Assembly (NCBI RefSeq): GCF_030161595.1
Contig: NZ_BSUM01000001.1
Span: forward strand, 1,054,001-1,118,000
DNA length: 64,000 nt
Source of the DNA: Litorihabitans aurantiacus
Lineage (GTDB): Bacteria > Actinomycetota > Actinomycetes > Actinomycetales > Beutenbergiaceae
Direction of reading: 5' to 3'
This document shows, one piece after another, positions 8,674 to 16,986 of the stretch. The notes beneath the pieces were generated by a model. The model made no database searches and was not told where the DNA came from. It worked only from the letters and a program-made list of their open reading frames with translations. The position numbers were made by a program, and so were the translations under genes. Numbering within the stretch: position 1 is the first letter of the stretch; every line of letters begins with the position of its first letter.

Positions 8674-9223
8674 CGACGCCGCCGTGGACGACGAGCAGGA
8701 CGGCGGTCTGCTCGCCCACCTGGCGGAAGCGGTGCGCCACCCCGCCCGGGTAGCCGGCGGTCTCGCGCGGACCGAGGGTGCGCCGCTCGATCGAGCCGCC
8801 CGGCCGGCCCTCGTGCTCGACCTCCACCGATCCCGCGACGACGTAGAGCAGCTCGGCGTGGTCGTGCCGGAAGAAGTCGCCGAAGTCGCCCTGCGGACCC
8901 ACGAACTCGGTGACCGCCACGTCGGGCGGCAGGGGTCCGAGGAGGCGTGCGCCGCCGCCGGCGTCGATGTCGATCGGCTCCGCGGCCCCGGCCTCCGCGA
9001 GGAGCGCCTGCTGCGTCGTGCCCAGCGCCTCGGCGATGACGAAGAGCGAGCGCATCGACGGGCGTGCGAGTCCGCGCTCGAGCTGGGACAGGAACGGGTG
9101 GGACAGGCCGGCCTCGGCTGCGACCTGCACGAGTGTGAGGCCGCGCGCGTGCCGGGTGCGGCGGATCGCCTGACCCAGGCGCCGGTCGGCGTCGGTCCAG
9201 CCGCTCTCGTCCGTGCTCGTCAT
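8666..9223 (-). CDS. XRE-family transcriptional regulator with cupin domain
   Basis: A 185-residue regulator. An N-terminal helix-turn-helix (about residues 15-70: GQAIRRTRHARGLTLVQVA, then SHPFLSQLERG) is followed by a C-terminal cupin-2 barrel (about residues 105-182, with RHDHAELLYVVAGSVEV). In this family the cupin binds a small effector and the HTH represses neighbouring catabolic or amine genes. The ATG at 9221-9223 is chosen because the HTH begins shortly after it. It is divergent from the amidohydrolase-transporter operon, and the shared region holds a degenerate copy of the 6627 palindrome, so it is the best local candidate to control both promoters. That assignment is inference. Confidence 0.9.
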   Translation of the reverse strand: MTSTDESGWTDADRRLGQAIRRTRHARGLTLVQVAAEAGLSHPFLSQLERGLARPSMRSLFVIAEALGTTQQALLAEAGAAEPIDIDAGGGARLLGPLPPDVAVTEFVGPQGDFGDFFRHDHAELLYVVAGSVEVEHEGRPGGSIERRTLGPRETAGYPGGVAHRFRQVGEQTAVLLVVHGGVGA

Positions 9224-9307
9224 GCGCGTCCTCGTCGTCTCGTCATCGTTCTCCGGTCCGGCGTCGCCGGTCGGTTCACACGTTGCGACCCGTCCCGTTA
9301 CGACGGT

Positions 9308-9329
9308 GAAACAGGGCCCGCCTAGCGTC
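9308..9329 (+). promoter_or_regulatory. Candidate promoter motif GAAAC-N13-CGTC
   Basis: Same arrangement as at 6576-6597: GAAAC at 9308-9312 and CGTC at 9326-9329, the latter inside TAGCGTC. It lies 68 nt before the amidohydrolase start. Confidence 0.4.
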
Positions 9330-9333
9330 GTCG

Positions 9334-9351
9334 ATGTTAGTCGGATCAACA
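9334..9351. promoter_or_regulatory. Degenerate copy of the palindromic operator
   Basis: ATGTTAGTCGGATCAACA keeps ATGTT and TCAACA at the spacing seen in the perfect 19-bp palindrome at 6627-6645. It starts 5 nt after the TAGCGT -10-like element, a position where a bound protein would block transcription of the amidohydrolase-transporter operon. Confidence 0.45.
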
Positions 9352-9396
9352 CTGGCCATCGCCCCGCCGCCCGTCCATCATGCCCCGGAGGACATC

Positions 9397-10688
9397 GTGA
9401 CGCTCGACGTCGGACCCCCTCGCGCTCCCCGCACCTCACGGGGACCGTGCTGAGCGGGCTGCGGGGCGTGCGGCTGCTCGACGACGGCGTGGCCGACGTG
9501 CGAATCGCGGGCGCGGTCGTCGTCGACCCGTCCGGTGCAGGTGACGCGGCGGGGAAGTCGGCGGGCGTGGTCCTCGACGCCACGAGCTGGCGCCTCGTGC
9601 CTGGTCCCGTCGAACCGCACGCGCACCTCGACAAGGCCTTGACCGCCGGCCGCATCCCGCCCGGCGCCGGGCTCGACCTCGTCGGCGCCGTCGAGAGCTG
9701 GCGGGCCCTGGCGCCGGGCATCGACGCCGCCGACGTGCGCCACCGCGCGCTCGCGGCGCTGCGCCGCTACCTCGCGCGCGGGTTCACCGGTGTGCGCACC
9801 CACGTCAACCTCGACGCCGGCGGCGACCCGCTCGCGGCCGTGCGCGTGCTCGTCGGGCTGCGCGAGGAGCTCCGGGAGGTCCTCACGCTGCAGGTGTGCC
9901 TGCTCCCAAGCGAGCGCGCCGACGACGCGCTGATCCGCGACGCGATCGCCCTCGGGCCGGACGCGCTCGGCGGCTGCCCGCACCTGGCCGCCGACCCGCG
10001 CGCCGAGACCGGTCGGTTGCTCGACCTGGCGCAGGAGAGCGGGCTCCCGCTCGACCTGCACACCGACGAGCAGGTCGATCCCGGCAGCCTCGACCTGCTC
10101 GACCTCGCGCACGAGGTGCTGCGGCGCGACCTGCGCACCCCGGTGACCGCCAGCCACTGCGTGCGGCTCGGATCGCTCGAGCCCGCGCGGCTGGCGGAGG
10201 TGCTCGACGTCGTCGGGCGGGCGGGCGTCGCCGTCGTCGGCCTGCCGCAGACCAACCTCTACCTGCAGGGGTGGGACGCGACCCACCTCGTGCCGCGGGG
10301 CATCACCGCGGCGCGCGCGTTGCTGGACGCCGGCATCACCTTCGGCGCGGGCGGCGACAACCTGCGCGACCCCTTCAACCCCGTCGGCCGCGCCGACCCC
10401 TTCGAGACCGCGTCGCTGCTCGTCGCGGGCGCGCACCTGAGGCCGCGCGAGGCGCTGGACGCCGTCACCGCGGGCGCTCGGGCGGCGACCGGGATGCCCG
10501 TGGCGGGCACCGACACCGGGGACGAGGCCAGCTTCGTGCTCGTCCCGGACTCCGACCTCGGCGACGTCGTCGCCGGGACGCACGACGCGCGCGTCGTCGT
10601 GCACCGCGGACGCGTGGTGGCCGACACCCGCGTCGCCTCCAGCCTCGCGCTCGACACCACGCACCCGACCCCCACCCCCGGAAGGTGA
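9397..10688 (+). CDS. Amidohydrolase, cytosine deaminase-like (probable one-base error near 5' end)
   Basis: A metal-dependent amidohydrolase or deaminase of the CodA-like group, acting on ring amides or amidines. Metal-site motifs are present: PHAHLDKAL (HxH), a central LDLHTDEQ, TASHC, and GGDNLRDPF with the late catalytic Asp. The best start is GTG 9397, with GGAGGA just upstream; read literally this frame stops after 18 codons (TGA 9451-9453). One extra C in the run of five at 9415-9419 joins it to the main frame and gives 430 residues. Without correction the main frame could begin at GTG 9447, which has no ribosome site. Its stop lies 2 nt before the ABC ATPase start. Confidence 0.85.
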
Positions 10689-10690
10689 CC

Positions 10691-11458
10691 ATGGCCGCCA
10701 CCGCACCCGTCCACCCGCCGGTCGCGGGCGAGCAGACGCTCGTCCTCGACGGCGTGGACAAGACCTTCGACACGGGGACGGCCGCCCTGACCGACGTCTC
10801 CCTCACGATCGCCCCGGGCGAGTTCGTCTCCGTCGTCGGCCCCTCCGGCTGCGGCAAGTCCACCCTGCTGCGCCTGGCCTCCGGGCTCGAGAAGGTCACC
10901 GGCGGCGGGATCACCGTCGACGCGTCCGCCACCAGCTACGTCTTCCAGGAGCCGACGCTCCTGGAGTGGCGCAGCGCCCAGCGCAACGTCGAGCTCGTGC
11001 CCGAGCTGCGGGGCGTCCCCGCGGCCGAGCGTCGCGAGCGGGCCGCGCAGGCGCTCGCGCTGGTCGGGCTCGAGGGGTTCGAGAGGCAGCACCCCCGGGC
11101 GCTCTCGGGCGGGATGCGCATGCGCGTGTCGATCGCCCGCGCCCTGGTGGCCGAACCCGACCTCGCGCTCTTCGACGAGCCGTTCGGCGCCCTCGACGAG
11201 ATCACCCGCCTCAAGATGCAGACCGAGCTGCAGCGCCTGTTCGCGCTGAAGCAGTTCGCCGGCCTCTTCATCACCCACTCCGTCTCGGAGGCCGTCTACC
11301 TGTCCACGCGGGTGCTCGTGATGAGCGGCCGTCCCGGCCGGATCGTCGCGGACGTCCCCATCCCGTGGTCCTACCCCCGCCCGCCCGAGCTCCGCTACGA
11401 ACCGGAGTTCGGCGAGATCGCCGGCGCCGTCTCCGCCGCCCTGGGAGAGCACTCGTGA
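10691..11458 (+). CDS. ABC importer ATPase, SsuB/TauB/ThiZ type
   Basis: A 255-residue nucleotide-binding subunit. Walker A GPSGCGKST, Q-loop FQEPTLLEW, signature LSGGMRMRVSIARAL, Walker B LALFDEPFGALDE and the switch His in FITHSVSEAVYLS are all intact. The Q-loop wording EPTLLEW is typical of nitrate/sulfonate/pyrimidine-type importers. The ATG is preceded by GGAAGG at 6 nt. It is followed with a GTGA overlap by the permease, then by a binding protein, giving a complete importer linked to the amidohydrolase. Confidence 0.93.
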   Translation: MAATAPVHPPVAGEQTLVLDGVDKTFDTGTAALTDVSLTIAPGEFVSVVGPSGCGKSTLLRLASGLEKVTGGGITVDASATSYVFQEPTLLEWRSAQRNVELVPELRGVPAAERRERAAQALALVGLEGFERQHPRALSGGMRMRVSIARALVAEPDLALFDEPFGALDEITRLKMQTELQRLFALKQFAGLFITHSVSEAVYLSTRVLVMSGRPGRIVADVPIPWSYPRPPELRYEPEFGEIAGAVSAALGEHS

Positions 11459-12366
11459 CCGACACCGCGACCCCCGCGACCACCACGTCCACGCGCCCGG
11501 CACCGGGCTCGACGCCGTCGCCCGCCCCGGGTGCGAGCCCGACGGCGACCACCCCCGCCCGCCGCCGTCGCGGCCCGTGGTGGCGCACCGTGCTCGCCAA
11601 GGCGGCCCCGATCCTCGCGGCCCTCGGCGGGATCGTGGCGGTCTGGTACCTCGTCTCGCTCGTCGTGCTCGAGCCGAGCCGCCGGTTCCTGCTCCCGCCG
11701 CCGCACGAGGTGCTGCGCAACACCCTCGGCAACCCGCAGGTCATCGACCCGATGCTCGACGCGCTCGGGCAGACCGTGATGGTCGCCGTCTCCGGGCTGA
11801 CGATCGCCGTCGCGCTCGGGATGGGCTGGGCGATCGTCATGTCGCAGTCGCGGTGGGCGGAGCGGATCCTCTACCCCTACGCCGTCATCCTCCAGACCAT
11901 CCCGATCCTCGCCCTCACCCCGCTCATCGGGATCTGGATGGGGTACGGCTTCGGCGCGCGGATCGTGGTCTGCGTGATCATCGCCGTCTTCCCGATGATC
12001 GCCAACACCCTGTTCGGCCTGCAGTCGGCCACCGCCGCCGCTCACGACCTGTTCACCCTCAACCGCGCCACGCGGTGGCAGCGGCTGACCCGGCTGCAGC
12101 TGCCCGCGGCCGTGCCCGCGATCTTCACCGGTCTGCGCAACGCCGCGGGCCTCAGCGTCATCGGCGCGATCGTCGGCGACTTCTTCTTCCAGCAGGGCAG
12201 CCCCGGCATCGGGGGCCTGCTGCGCACCTACACGCTGCGGCTCAGCATGGACTCGCTCTTCCTGGCGATCATCCTCACCGCCCTGTTCGGCGTGCTCGTC
12301 TTCTCGATCTTCGCGGCCCTCGACCGCGCCGTCGTCGGCCGGCTCTTCGGCTCCACGACGCGCTGA
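11455..12366 (+). CDS. ABC importer permease, SsuC/TauC/ThiX type
   Basis: A 303-residue inner-membrane permease of the BPD_transp_1 family. A Thr/Pro/Ala-rich cytosolic N-terminus of about 40 residues precedes six or so hydrophobic segments. The coupling (EAA-like) loop is visible as LNRATRWQRLTRLQLPAAVPAIFTGLR (in two pieces), matching family permeases that pair with NMT1-type binding proteins. The GTG start overlaps the ATPase stop. The extended N-terminal tail is unusual but low-complexity and may be dispensable. Confidence 0.92.
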   Translation: MTDTATPATTTSTRPAPGSTPSPAPGASPTATTPARRRRGPWWRTVLAKAAPILAALGGIVAVWYLVSLVVLEPSRRFLLPPPHEVLRNTLGNPQVIDPMLDALGQTVMVAVSGLTIAVALGMGWAIVMSQSRWAERILYPYAVILQTIPILALTPLIGIWMGYGFGARIVVCVIIAVFPMIANTLFGLQSATAAAHDLFTLNRATRWQRLTRLQLPAAVPAIFTGLRNAAGLSVIGAIVGDFFFQQGSPGIGGLLRTYTLRLSMDSLFLAIILTALFGVLVFSIFAALDRAVVGRLFGSTTR

Positions 12367-12463
12367 GAGCCCCTCGGCCCGCGTCCGCCACAGCTCGCCC
12401 CGCCCCACGCAGCACCACGCCCGCCCCACCCGCCCCACGCACCCCACGCACCCAGGAGCTCTC

Positions 12464-13663
12464 GTGACCCTCAGCACCACCCTGCGCCGCTCGTCGCTGC
12501 GGCCCGCGGCCGCCGTCCTCGCCGCCGCCGGACTCGCCTTCACGCTCGCCGCCTGCGGTTCGGCGGACGCCGAGAACGCGGCCGCCGAACCCGCCGGTGA
12601 CGCCGCCGAGACGGGCGGTCCGCTCGACCTCGCCGACGTGTGCCCCTCGACCGTCGTGCTGCAGCAGGACTGGCAGCCGCAGGCCGAGCACGGGTCGATG
12701 TACAACCTCGTCGGCCCCGACTACACGATCGACGCCGACGCGAAGTCCGTAACCGGTTCGCTCGTCGTCGACGGCACCGACACCGGGGTCGACGTCGAGG
12801 TGCGCCCCGGCGGGCCGAGCGTCAACTTCCAGCCGGTGCCCGCCCTCATGTACCTCGACACCGACATCATGCTCGGCGCCGTCACCACCGACGTCGCGAT
12901 CGTCTCGGCGGCCGATCAGCCGGTGGTCGCCGTCGCGTCCCAGCTCACCTCGAGCCCGCAGATCATCATGTGGGACCCCGAGACGCACGACGGCGCGACC
13001 ACCATCGAGGAGGCCGCCGCCGCGGGCGACCCGCTCGTGACCTCCGGCGAGGTGATCCCGGCACTGCTCGAGTCCCAGGGCATCATCACGCAGTCGCAGA
13101 TCGACACGAGCTACGAGGGCACGCCGCAGCGCTTCGTCTCCGACCCCGCGATCCTGCAGCAGGGGTTCGCGACCGCGGAGCCCTACATCTACGAGAACGA
13201 GATCGCGCAGTGGGGCAGGCCCGTGGGGTTCCAGCTGCTCTCGGAGGTCGGCTTCGACGTCTACCCGCAGGCGCTGACGGCGCGCGAGGCGACGATCACG
13301 GAGGAGGCGGACTGCCTCGCGAAGCTCGTGCCGATCATGCAGCGCTCGCAGCTGGACTACCTCGAGGACCCCACCGCCACGAACGAGCTGATCGTCGAGC
13401 TCGTGGAGGCCTACGCGACCGGGTGGACGTACTCCACCGAGGTGGCCGACTTCTCGGTGCAGCAGCAGCTCGCGCTCGACATCGTGCGCGACGACGAGGC
13501 CAGCGGGGTGTTCGGCCAGCTCGACCCCGACCGGATGGCGCAGGTCGTGACCGACTTCGGCGAGATCCTGCTCGAGGCCGGCACCATCGCCGACGCGGAC
13601 ATCGACCCGACCTCGCTCTACACGAACGAGTTCATCGACACCTCGATCTCGATGGGGGAGTGA
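12464..13663 (+). CDS. ABC substrate-binding lipoprotein, NMT1/THI5-like
   Basis: A 399-residue lipoprotein of the importer encoded just upstream. The signal ends in lipobox LAAC (Cys near residue 30). The mature N-terminus reads VVLQQDWQPQAEHGSMYNLVG, which resembles the DWxPxxxHxGxY opening of the NMT1/THI5 fold that binds pyrimidine-type ligands such as hydroxymethylpyrimidine, formylaminopyrimidine or riboflavin. That points to, but does not prove, a nitrogen-ring ligand. The start is GTG 12464 after CAGGAG; 97 nt separate it from the permease, and this gap is rich in CCCACGC repeats but has no clear promoter. Confidence 0.9.
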   Translation: MTLSTTLRRSSLRPAAAVLAAAGLAFTLAACGSADAENAAAEPAGDAAETGGPLDLADVCPSTVVLQQDWQPQAEHGSMYNLVGPDYTIDADAKSVTGSLVVDGTDTGVDVEVRPGGPSVNFQPVPALMYLDTDIMLGAVTTDVAIVSAADQPVVAVASQLTSSPQIIMWDPETHDGATTIEEAAAAGDPLVTSGEVIPALLESQGIITQSQIDTSYEGTPQRFVSDPAILQQGFATAEPYIYENEIAQWGRPVGFQLLSEVGFDVYPQALTAREATITEEADCLAKLVPIMQRSQLDYLEDPTATNELIVELVEAYATGWTYSTEVADFSVQQQLALDIVRDDEASGVFGQLDPDRMAQVVTDFGEILLEAGTIADADIDPTSLYTNEFIDTSISMGE

Positions 13664-13665
13664 GC

Positions 13666-14454
13666 GTGCCGGCACCCCGCTTCATCGACCTGACCGGCCC
13701 CGAGGTCGCCGCCCTGCCGGTGGACACCGTCGCGGTGCTGCCGCTCGGTGCCATCGAGCAGCACGGTCCGCACCTGCCGGTCTCGACCGACTACGTCACC
13801 GCCACCGAGGTGGCGCAGGCCGCGGTGGCCGAGGTCGCCGAGCACGGCGGCGCGAGTGTCGTGCTGCTGCCCGGCCTCGCCTACACGAAGTCCGACGAGC
13901 ACCACTGGTCGCCCGGCACGATCTGGCTGTCGTGGGAGACGCTGATGGCCACGCTGGTGGACATCGGCCGCTCCCTGCAGACCAGCGGCATCACCCGCCT
14001 GGTGTTCGTCAACGGTCACGGCGGCAACTCGGCGCTCGGCCAGGTGGCGTGCCGCGAGCTGCGCCGCCGGTTCGGCCTGCGGACGTTCTTCGCCCACCTG
14101 GGCGGGCCGCCGCCCGACCAGCGCGCCCGACCCACCGCCGGCGGCGAGATGGGCCTCGGGATCCACGGCGGTCACGCCGAAACCTCGCTCATGCTCCACC
14201 TGCGACCCGAGCTGGTGCAGATGGACCGGGCGGTGCGCCGCGTGCCGGAGCACCTGGCGACCTACGAGCTCGTCGGCTTCGGCAAGCCCGTGTCCTTCGG
14301 CTGGCTCTCGGACGATTTCGGACCGGACGGCCACATCGGGGACCCGACCACCGCCACCGCGCAGGAGGGGGCGGAGCGGTTCGCCGCCGCCGTCGCCCAC
14401 GTGGCGGCGGCCGTGGTCGAGGCGGCACGCTTCGACCCGGCGCCGCCGGCCTGA
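13666..14454 (+). CDS. Creatininase family amidohydrolase
   Basis: A 262-residue cytosolic metal hydrolase. Signature motifs are PLGAIEQHGPHLP (metal-binding Glu and His), STDYVTA, and NGHGGN. The family includes creatinine amidohydrolase, the formylaminopyrimidine-nucleotide deformylase ArfB and MftE, so ring-opening or deformylation of a pyrimidine-like compound would fit. GTG 13666 is preferred over GTG 13660 because GGGGGAG ends 5 nt before it. The gene follows the binding-protein stop immediately and ends at a strong terminator, so the operon runs from the amidohydrolase to here. Confidence 0.9.
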   Translation: MPAPRFIDLTGPEVAALPVDTVAVLPLGAIEQHGPHLPVSTDYVTATEVAQAAVAEVAEHGGASVVLLPGLAYTKSDEHHWSPGTIWLSWETLMATLVDIGRSLQTSGITRLVFVNGHGGNSALGQVACRELRRRFGLRTFFAHLGGPPPDQRARPTAGGEMGLGIHGGHAETSLMLHLRPELVQMDRAVRRVPEHLATYELVGFGKPVSFGWLSDDFGPDGHIGDPTTATAQEGAERFAAAVAHVAAAVVEAARFDPAPPA

Positions 14455-14459
14455 GCCGC

Positions 14460-14496
14460 CGGGACGGGGCGCCCGAGTGCTGGGCGCCCCGTCCCG
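14460..14496 (+). terminator. Terminator hairpin ending the amidohydrolase-transporter operon
   Basis: A perfect 15-bp stem (14460-14474 with 14482-14496) with a 7-nt loop, 5 nt after the creatininase-family stop. GC-only stem, no T-tract. Confidence 0.75.
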
Positions 14497-14525
14497 GGTG
14501 GGGCGGCCCTCGCTACGGTGCCGAC

Positions 14526-15569
14526 ATGACTCGACCCCAGGGCGCCCACCTCGTGGGCAGCGTGAACTACGACGACGCCGAGACCACGATCCGCACCGCG
14601 GCCGAGGTGCTGGGAGGCCGGCTGCGACGCATCCCCGACGGCGAGGTCGGACGCCGGTTCCACTGGATCATGTTCCAGACCGACGTCCTGTCCGAGGCCG
14701 AGGGCATCGAGCGCGTGGGGGACGAGCCGATCCCGCTCGGCGCCTGGCACGACTTCCGTCCGCTGCGCATCGTGGAGGGCGTCGCCGCGGACGAGCTGCG
14801 GCTGCCGCCGCTGGGCTACGCCGAGGCCGCCGTCGAGTCGTACGCGATCTTCGCGCGGCTGCGGCGGGAGGGTGCCGTGGCTGCGGGTACCCGGTTCCAG
14901 GTCTCGCTGCCCACGCCCGTGGCGATCGTCTCCGCCTTCTTCCATGGCGAGGACCGGGCGGCCTTCGAGCCCGTCTACACCGCGGCGATGCTGCGCGAGC
15001 TCGACGTCCTCACCGCATCGATCCCGCAGCAGGACCTCGCCCTCCAGTGGGACGTGTGCTCCGAGCTCGGCATCGTCGAGCGGGCCGGCTACGGCACGGC
15101 CCTGCAGCACTGGTGGGAGGGCGATCCCTTCGACGGCCTCGTCGCGCGCGTCGCCGCGCTGCTCGACGCAGTGCCGGCGGCCGTCGAGGTCGGCGCCCAC
15201 TTCTGCTACGGCGACGTCGCCGAGACGCACTTCGTCGAGCCCGAGGACACCGGCGTGATCGTGCGGTTCGCGAACGCCGTCCTGGCGAGCTCGGCGCGCG
15301 GGCTGACGTTCGCGCACCTGCCCGTGCCGATCGACCGCGACGACGCCGCCTACTTCGCGCCGCTGGTCGGTCTCTCGCCGGTGGGGGAGCTCTACCTGGG
15401 GCTCGTGCACCGCCAGGACGGGCTCGAGGGCGCGCAGCGACGGATCGCCGCCGCCCAGCAGCACGTGCAGGACTTCGGCGTCGCGACCGAGTGCGGGATC
15501 GGTCGCGCCCCCGCAGGCACGACGGAGGGGATCCTCGCCACCCACGCGGCGGTGGCGACGGCGTGGTGA
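14526..15569 (+). CDS. MetE/UROD-fold protein, uncharacterised
   Basis: A 347-residue protein that I can place only loosely. The opening GSVNYDDAETTIRTAAEVLG (split), IPDGEVG, and the closing ECGIGRAP resemble uncharacterised proteins related to cobalamin-independent methionine synthase (TIM barrel). The late GIGR with a preceding Cys matches the position of the zinc-binding Cys in MetE-type barrels; a second Cys lies in AHFCYGD. It might be a methyl- or alkyl-transferase. It has its own leaderless promoter: TACGGT at 14514-14519 lies exactly 6 nt before the ATG, right after the operon terminator. Whether it belongs to the catabolic set is open. Confidence 0.7.
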   Translation: MTRPQGAHLVGSVNYDDAETTIRTAAEVLGGRLRRIPDGEVGRRFHWIMFQTDVLSEAEGIERVGDEPIPLGAWHDFRPLRIVEGVAADELRLPPLGYAEAAVESYAIFARLRREGAVAAGTRFQVSLPTPVAIVSAFFHGEDRAAFEPVYTAAMLRELDVLTASIPQQDLALQWDVCSELGIVERAGYGTALQHWWEGDPFDGLVARVAALLDAVPAAVEVGAHFCYGDVAETHFVEPEDTGVIVRFANAVLASSARGLTFAHLPVPIDRDDAAYFAPLVGLSPVGELYLGLVHRQDGLEGAQRRIAAAQQHVQDFGVATECGIGRAPAGTTEGILATHAAVATAW

Positions 15570-15590
15570 GGTGACGCGCCGCCGTCGCCC

Positions 15591-15986
15591 TCAGGCGTGC
15601 CGGATGCAGCGCGACGCCGTCGGGCGCGCCTCCAGCCGACCGGCACCGACGGCCTCGCCGCAGACCTCGCAGCGGCCGTAGGTGCCGGCGGCCACGCGCG
15701 CGAGCGCGACGTCGATCTCCGCGAGCTGCGCCCGGGCGCGCGCCGCGAGGGCGCGCAGCTGCTCGCGCTCGAACGCGATCGTGGCGCCCTCGGGATCGTG
15801 CTCGTCGTCGGTGTTGGCGCCCTGCGCGGCCTCGACGACGTCCGCGACGCCCGCCCCGAGGGCCGTCAGCCGTCGCAGCGTCTCGGCACGGAGCGCCGCC
15901 AGAACAGCCGGTGCCGCCGGCGCCGCCGGGTCGACCCCGGCGGCGCCCGCCCCGGCCGGACCCGGCGCGTCCTGCGCGCCGGTCAC
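15591..15986 (-). CDS. TraR/DksA-type zinc finger protein
   Basis: A 131-residue DksA/TraR family protein: Pro/Ala-rich N-terminus, a helical middle (about residues 45-100) and a C-terminal zinc finger with YGRCEVCGEAV and TASRCIRH. The last ligand position is His rather than Cys (C-x2-C and C-x2-H), so the finger is C3H. Family members bind RNA polymerase or act as general regulators; many actinobacterial copies are uncharacterised. Its GTG overlaps the aldo/keto reductase stop (GTGA), so the two are coupled. Confidence 0.85.
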   Translation of the reverse strand: MTGAQDAPGPAGAGAAGVDPAAPAAPAVLAALRAETLRRLTALGAGVADVVEAAQGANTDDEHDPEGATIAFEREQLRALAARARAQLAEIDVALARVAAGTYGRCEVCGEAVGAGRLEARPTASRCIRHA

Positions 15987-16915
15987 GGCACCGTGTAGCC
16001 CGCCGCGCGGAAGAGCTCGTACCACTCGGCGCGCGTGAGCGGCAGGTCGGAGCCCTGCGCGGCGGCGGTCACGCGCTCCGGCGTCGTCGTCCCGAGCACG
16101 ACCTGCATCTGCGCGGGGTGGCGCGTGATCCAGGCGACGGCGATCGCCTCGGCCGGGACGTCGTACTTCTCCGTCAGCCGGTCGATCACGGCGTTCAGCT
16201 CGGGGTAACGGTCGGACCCGAGGAAGGGGCCGTCGAAGAACCCAGCCTGGAAGGGCGACCACGCCTGCAGCGTGATGTCGTGCAGCCGGGCGTGGTCGAG
16301 CAGGCCGAGGTCGCGGTCGATCGACTGGTCCAGCCCCTGCATGTTGGCCGCGACGCCCTGCGCCACGACCGGGGCGTGCGTGATCGACAGCTGCACCTGG
16401 TTGGCCACGATCGGCTGCGACACGTGCCTGCGGAGCAGGTCGATCTGGCCCGGCGTCTGGTTGGAGACCCCGAAGGCGCGCACCTTGCCCGCCGCGGCGA
16501 GCTCGTCGAACGCGCGCGCGACCTCCTCGGGCTCCACCAGGGCGTCGGGGCGGTGCAGCAGCAGGATGTCGATGTAGTCGGTCCCGAGGGCCTCCAGCGA
16601 GCCGTTCACCGACGCGATCAGGTGCTCGTAGGAGAAGTCGAAGTACGGGCCGTCGGGCACGATGCCGGCCTTCGTCTGGATGACGAGCTGCTCGCGCTCG
16701 GACGACGTCAGCCGCATCGCCTCGGCGAAGCGCCGCTCGCAGCCGTGCAGCGGCGAGCCGTACACGTCGGCGTGGTCGAGGAACGTGATGCCGGCGTCGC
16801 GGGCGGTCCCCACCAGGGTGCGCACCTCCTCGTCGGTCTTGTCCTGGATCCGCATGAGGCCGAGCACGACGTTCGGAACCACCAGGTCGGTGCCGGGCAT
16901 GGGGAAGGTCTTCAC
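15983..16915 (-). CDS. Aldo/keto reductase
   Basis: A 310-residue NADPH-dependent oxidoreductase. The (beta/alpha)8 pattern and the catalytic tetrad are visible: Asp in FLDHADVYG (with Tyr), Lys in QTKAGI, and His in LLLHRPD. The C-terminal half shows WSPFQAGFF and ITRHPAQMQVVLGT, the YdhF-like subgroup. I start at GTG 16915 because GAGGAG lies upstream, which removes an unlikely N-terminal extension. Promoter sequence is probably within the 17-bp tandem repeat upstream, whose complement contains TACAGT twice. Confidence 0.9.
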   Translation of the reverse strand: MKTFPMPGTDLVVPNVVLGLMRIQDKTDEEVRTLVGTARDAGITFLDHADVYGSPLHGCERRFAEAMRLTSSEREQLVIQTKAGIVPDGPYFDFSYEHLIASVNGSLEALGTDYIDILLLHRPDALVEPEEVARAFDELAAAGKVRAFGVSNQTPGQIDLLRRHVSQPIVANQVQLSITHAPVVAQGVAANMQGLDQSIDRDLGLLDHARLHDITLQAWSPFQAGFFDGPFLGSDRYPELNAVIDRLTEKYDVPAEAIAVAWITRHPAQMQVVLGTTTPERVTAAAQGSDLPLTRAEWYELFRAAGYTVP

Positions 16916-16986
16916 AGCGCTGTCTCCTCGTCGAGTGGGCGAACCACCGCGGCGGTCGGTGCCGTGGCGACCGACCCCGTGGTCCT

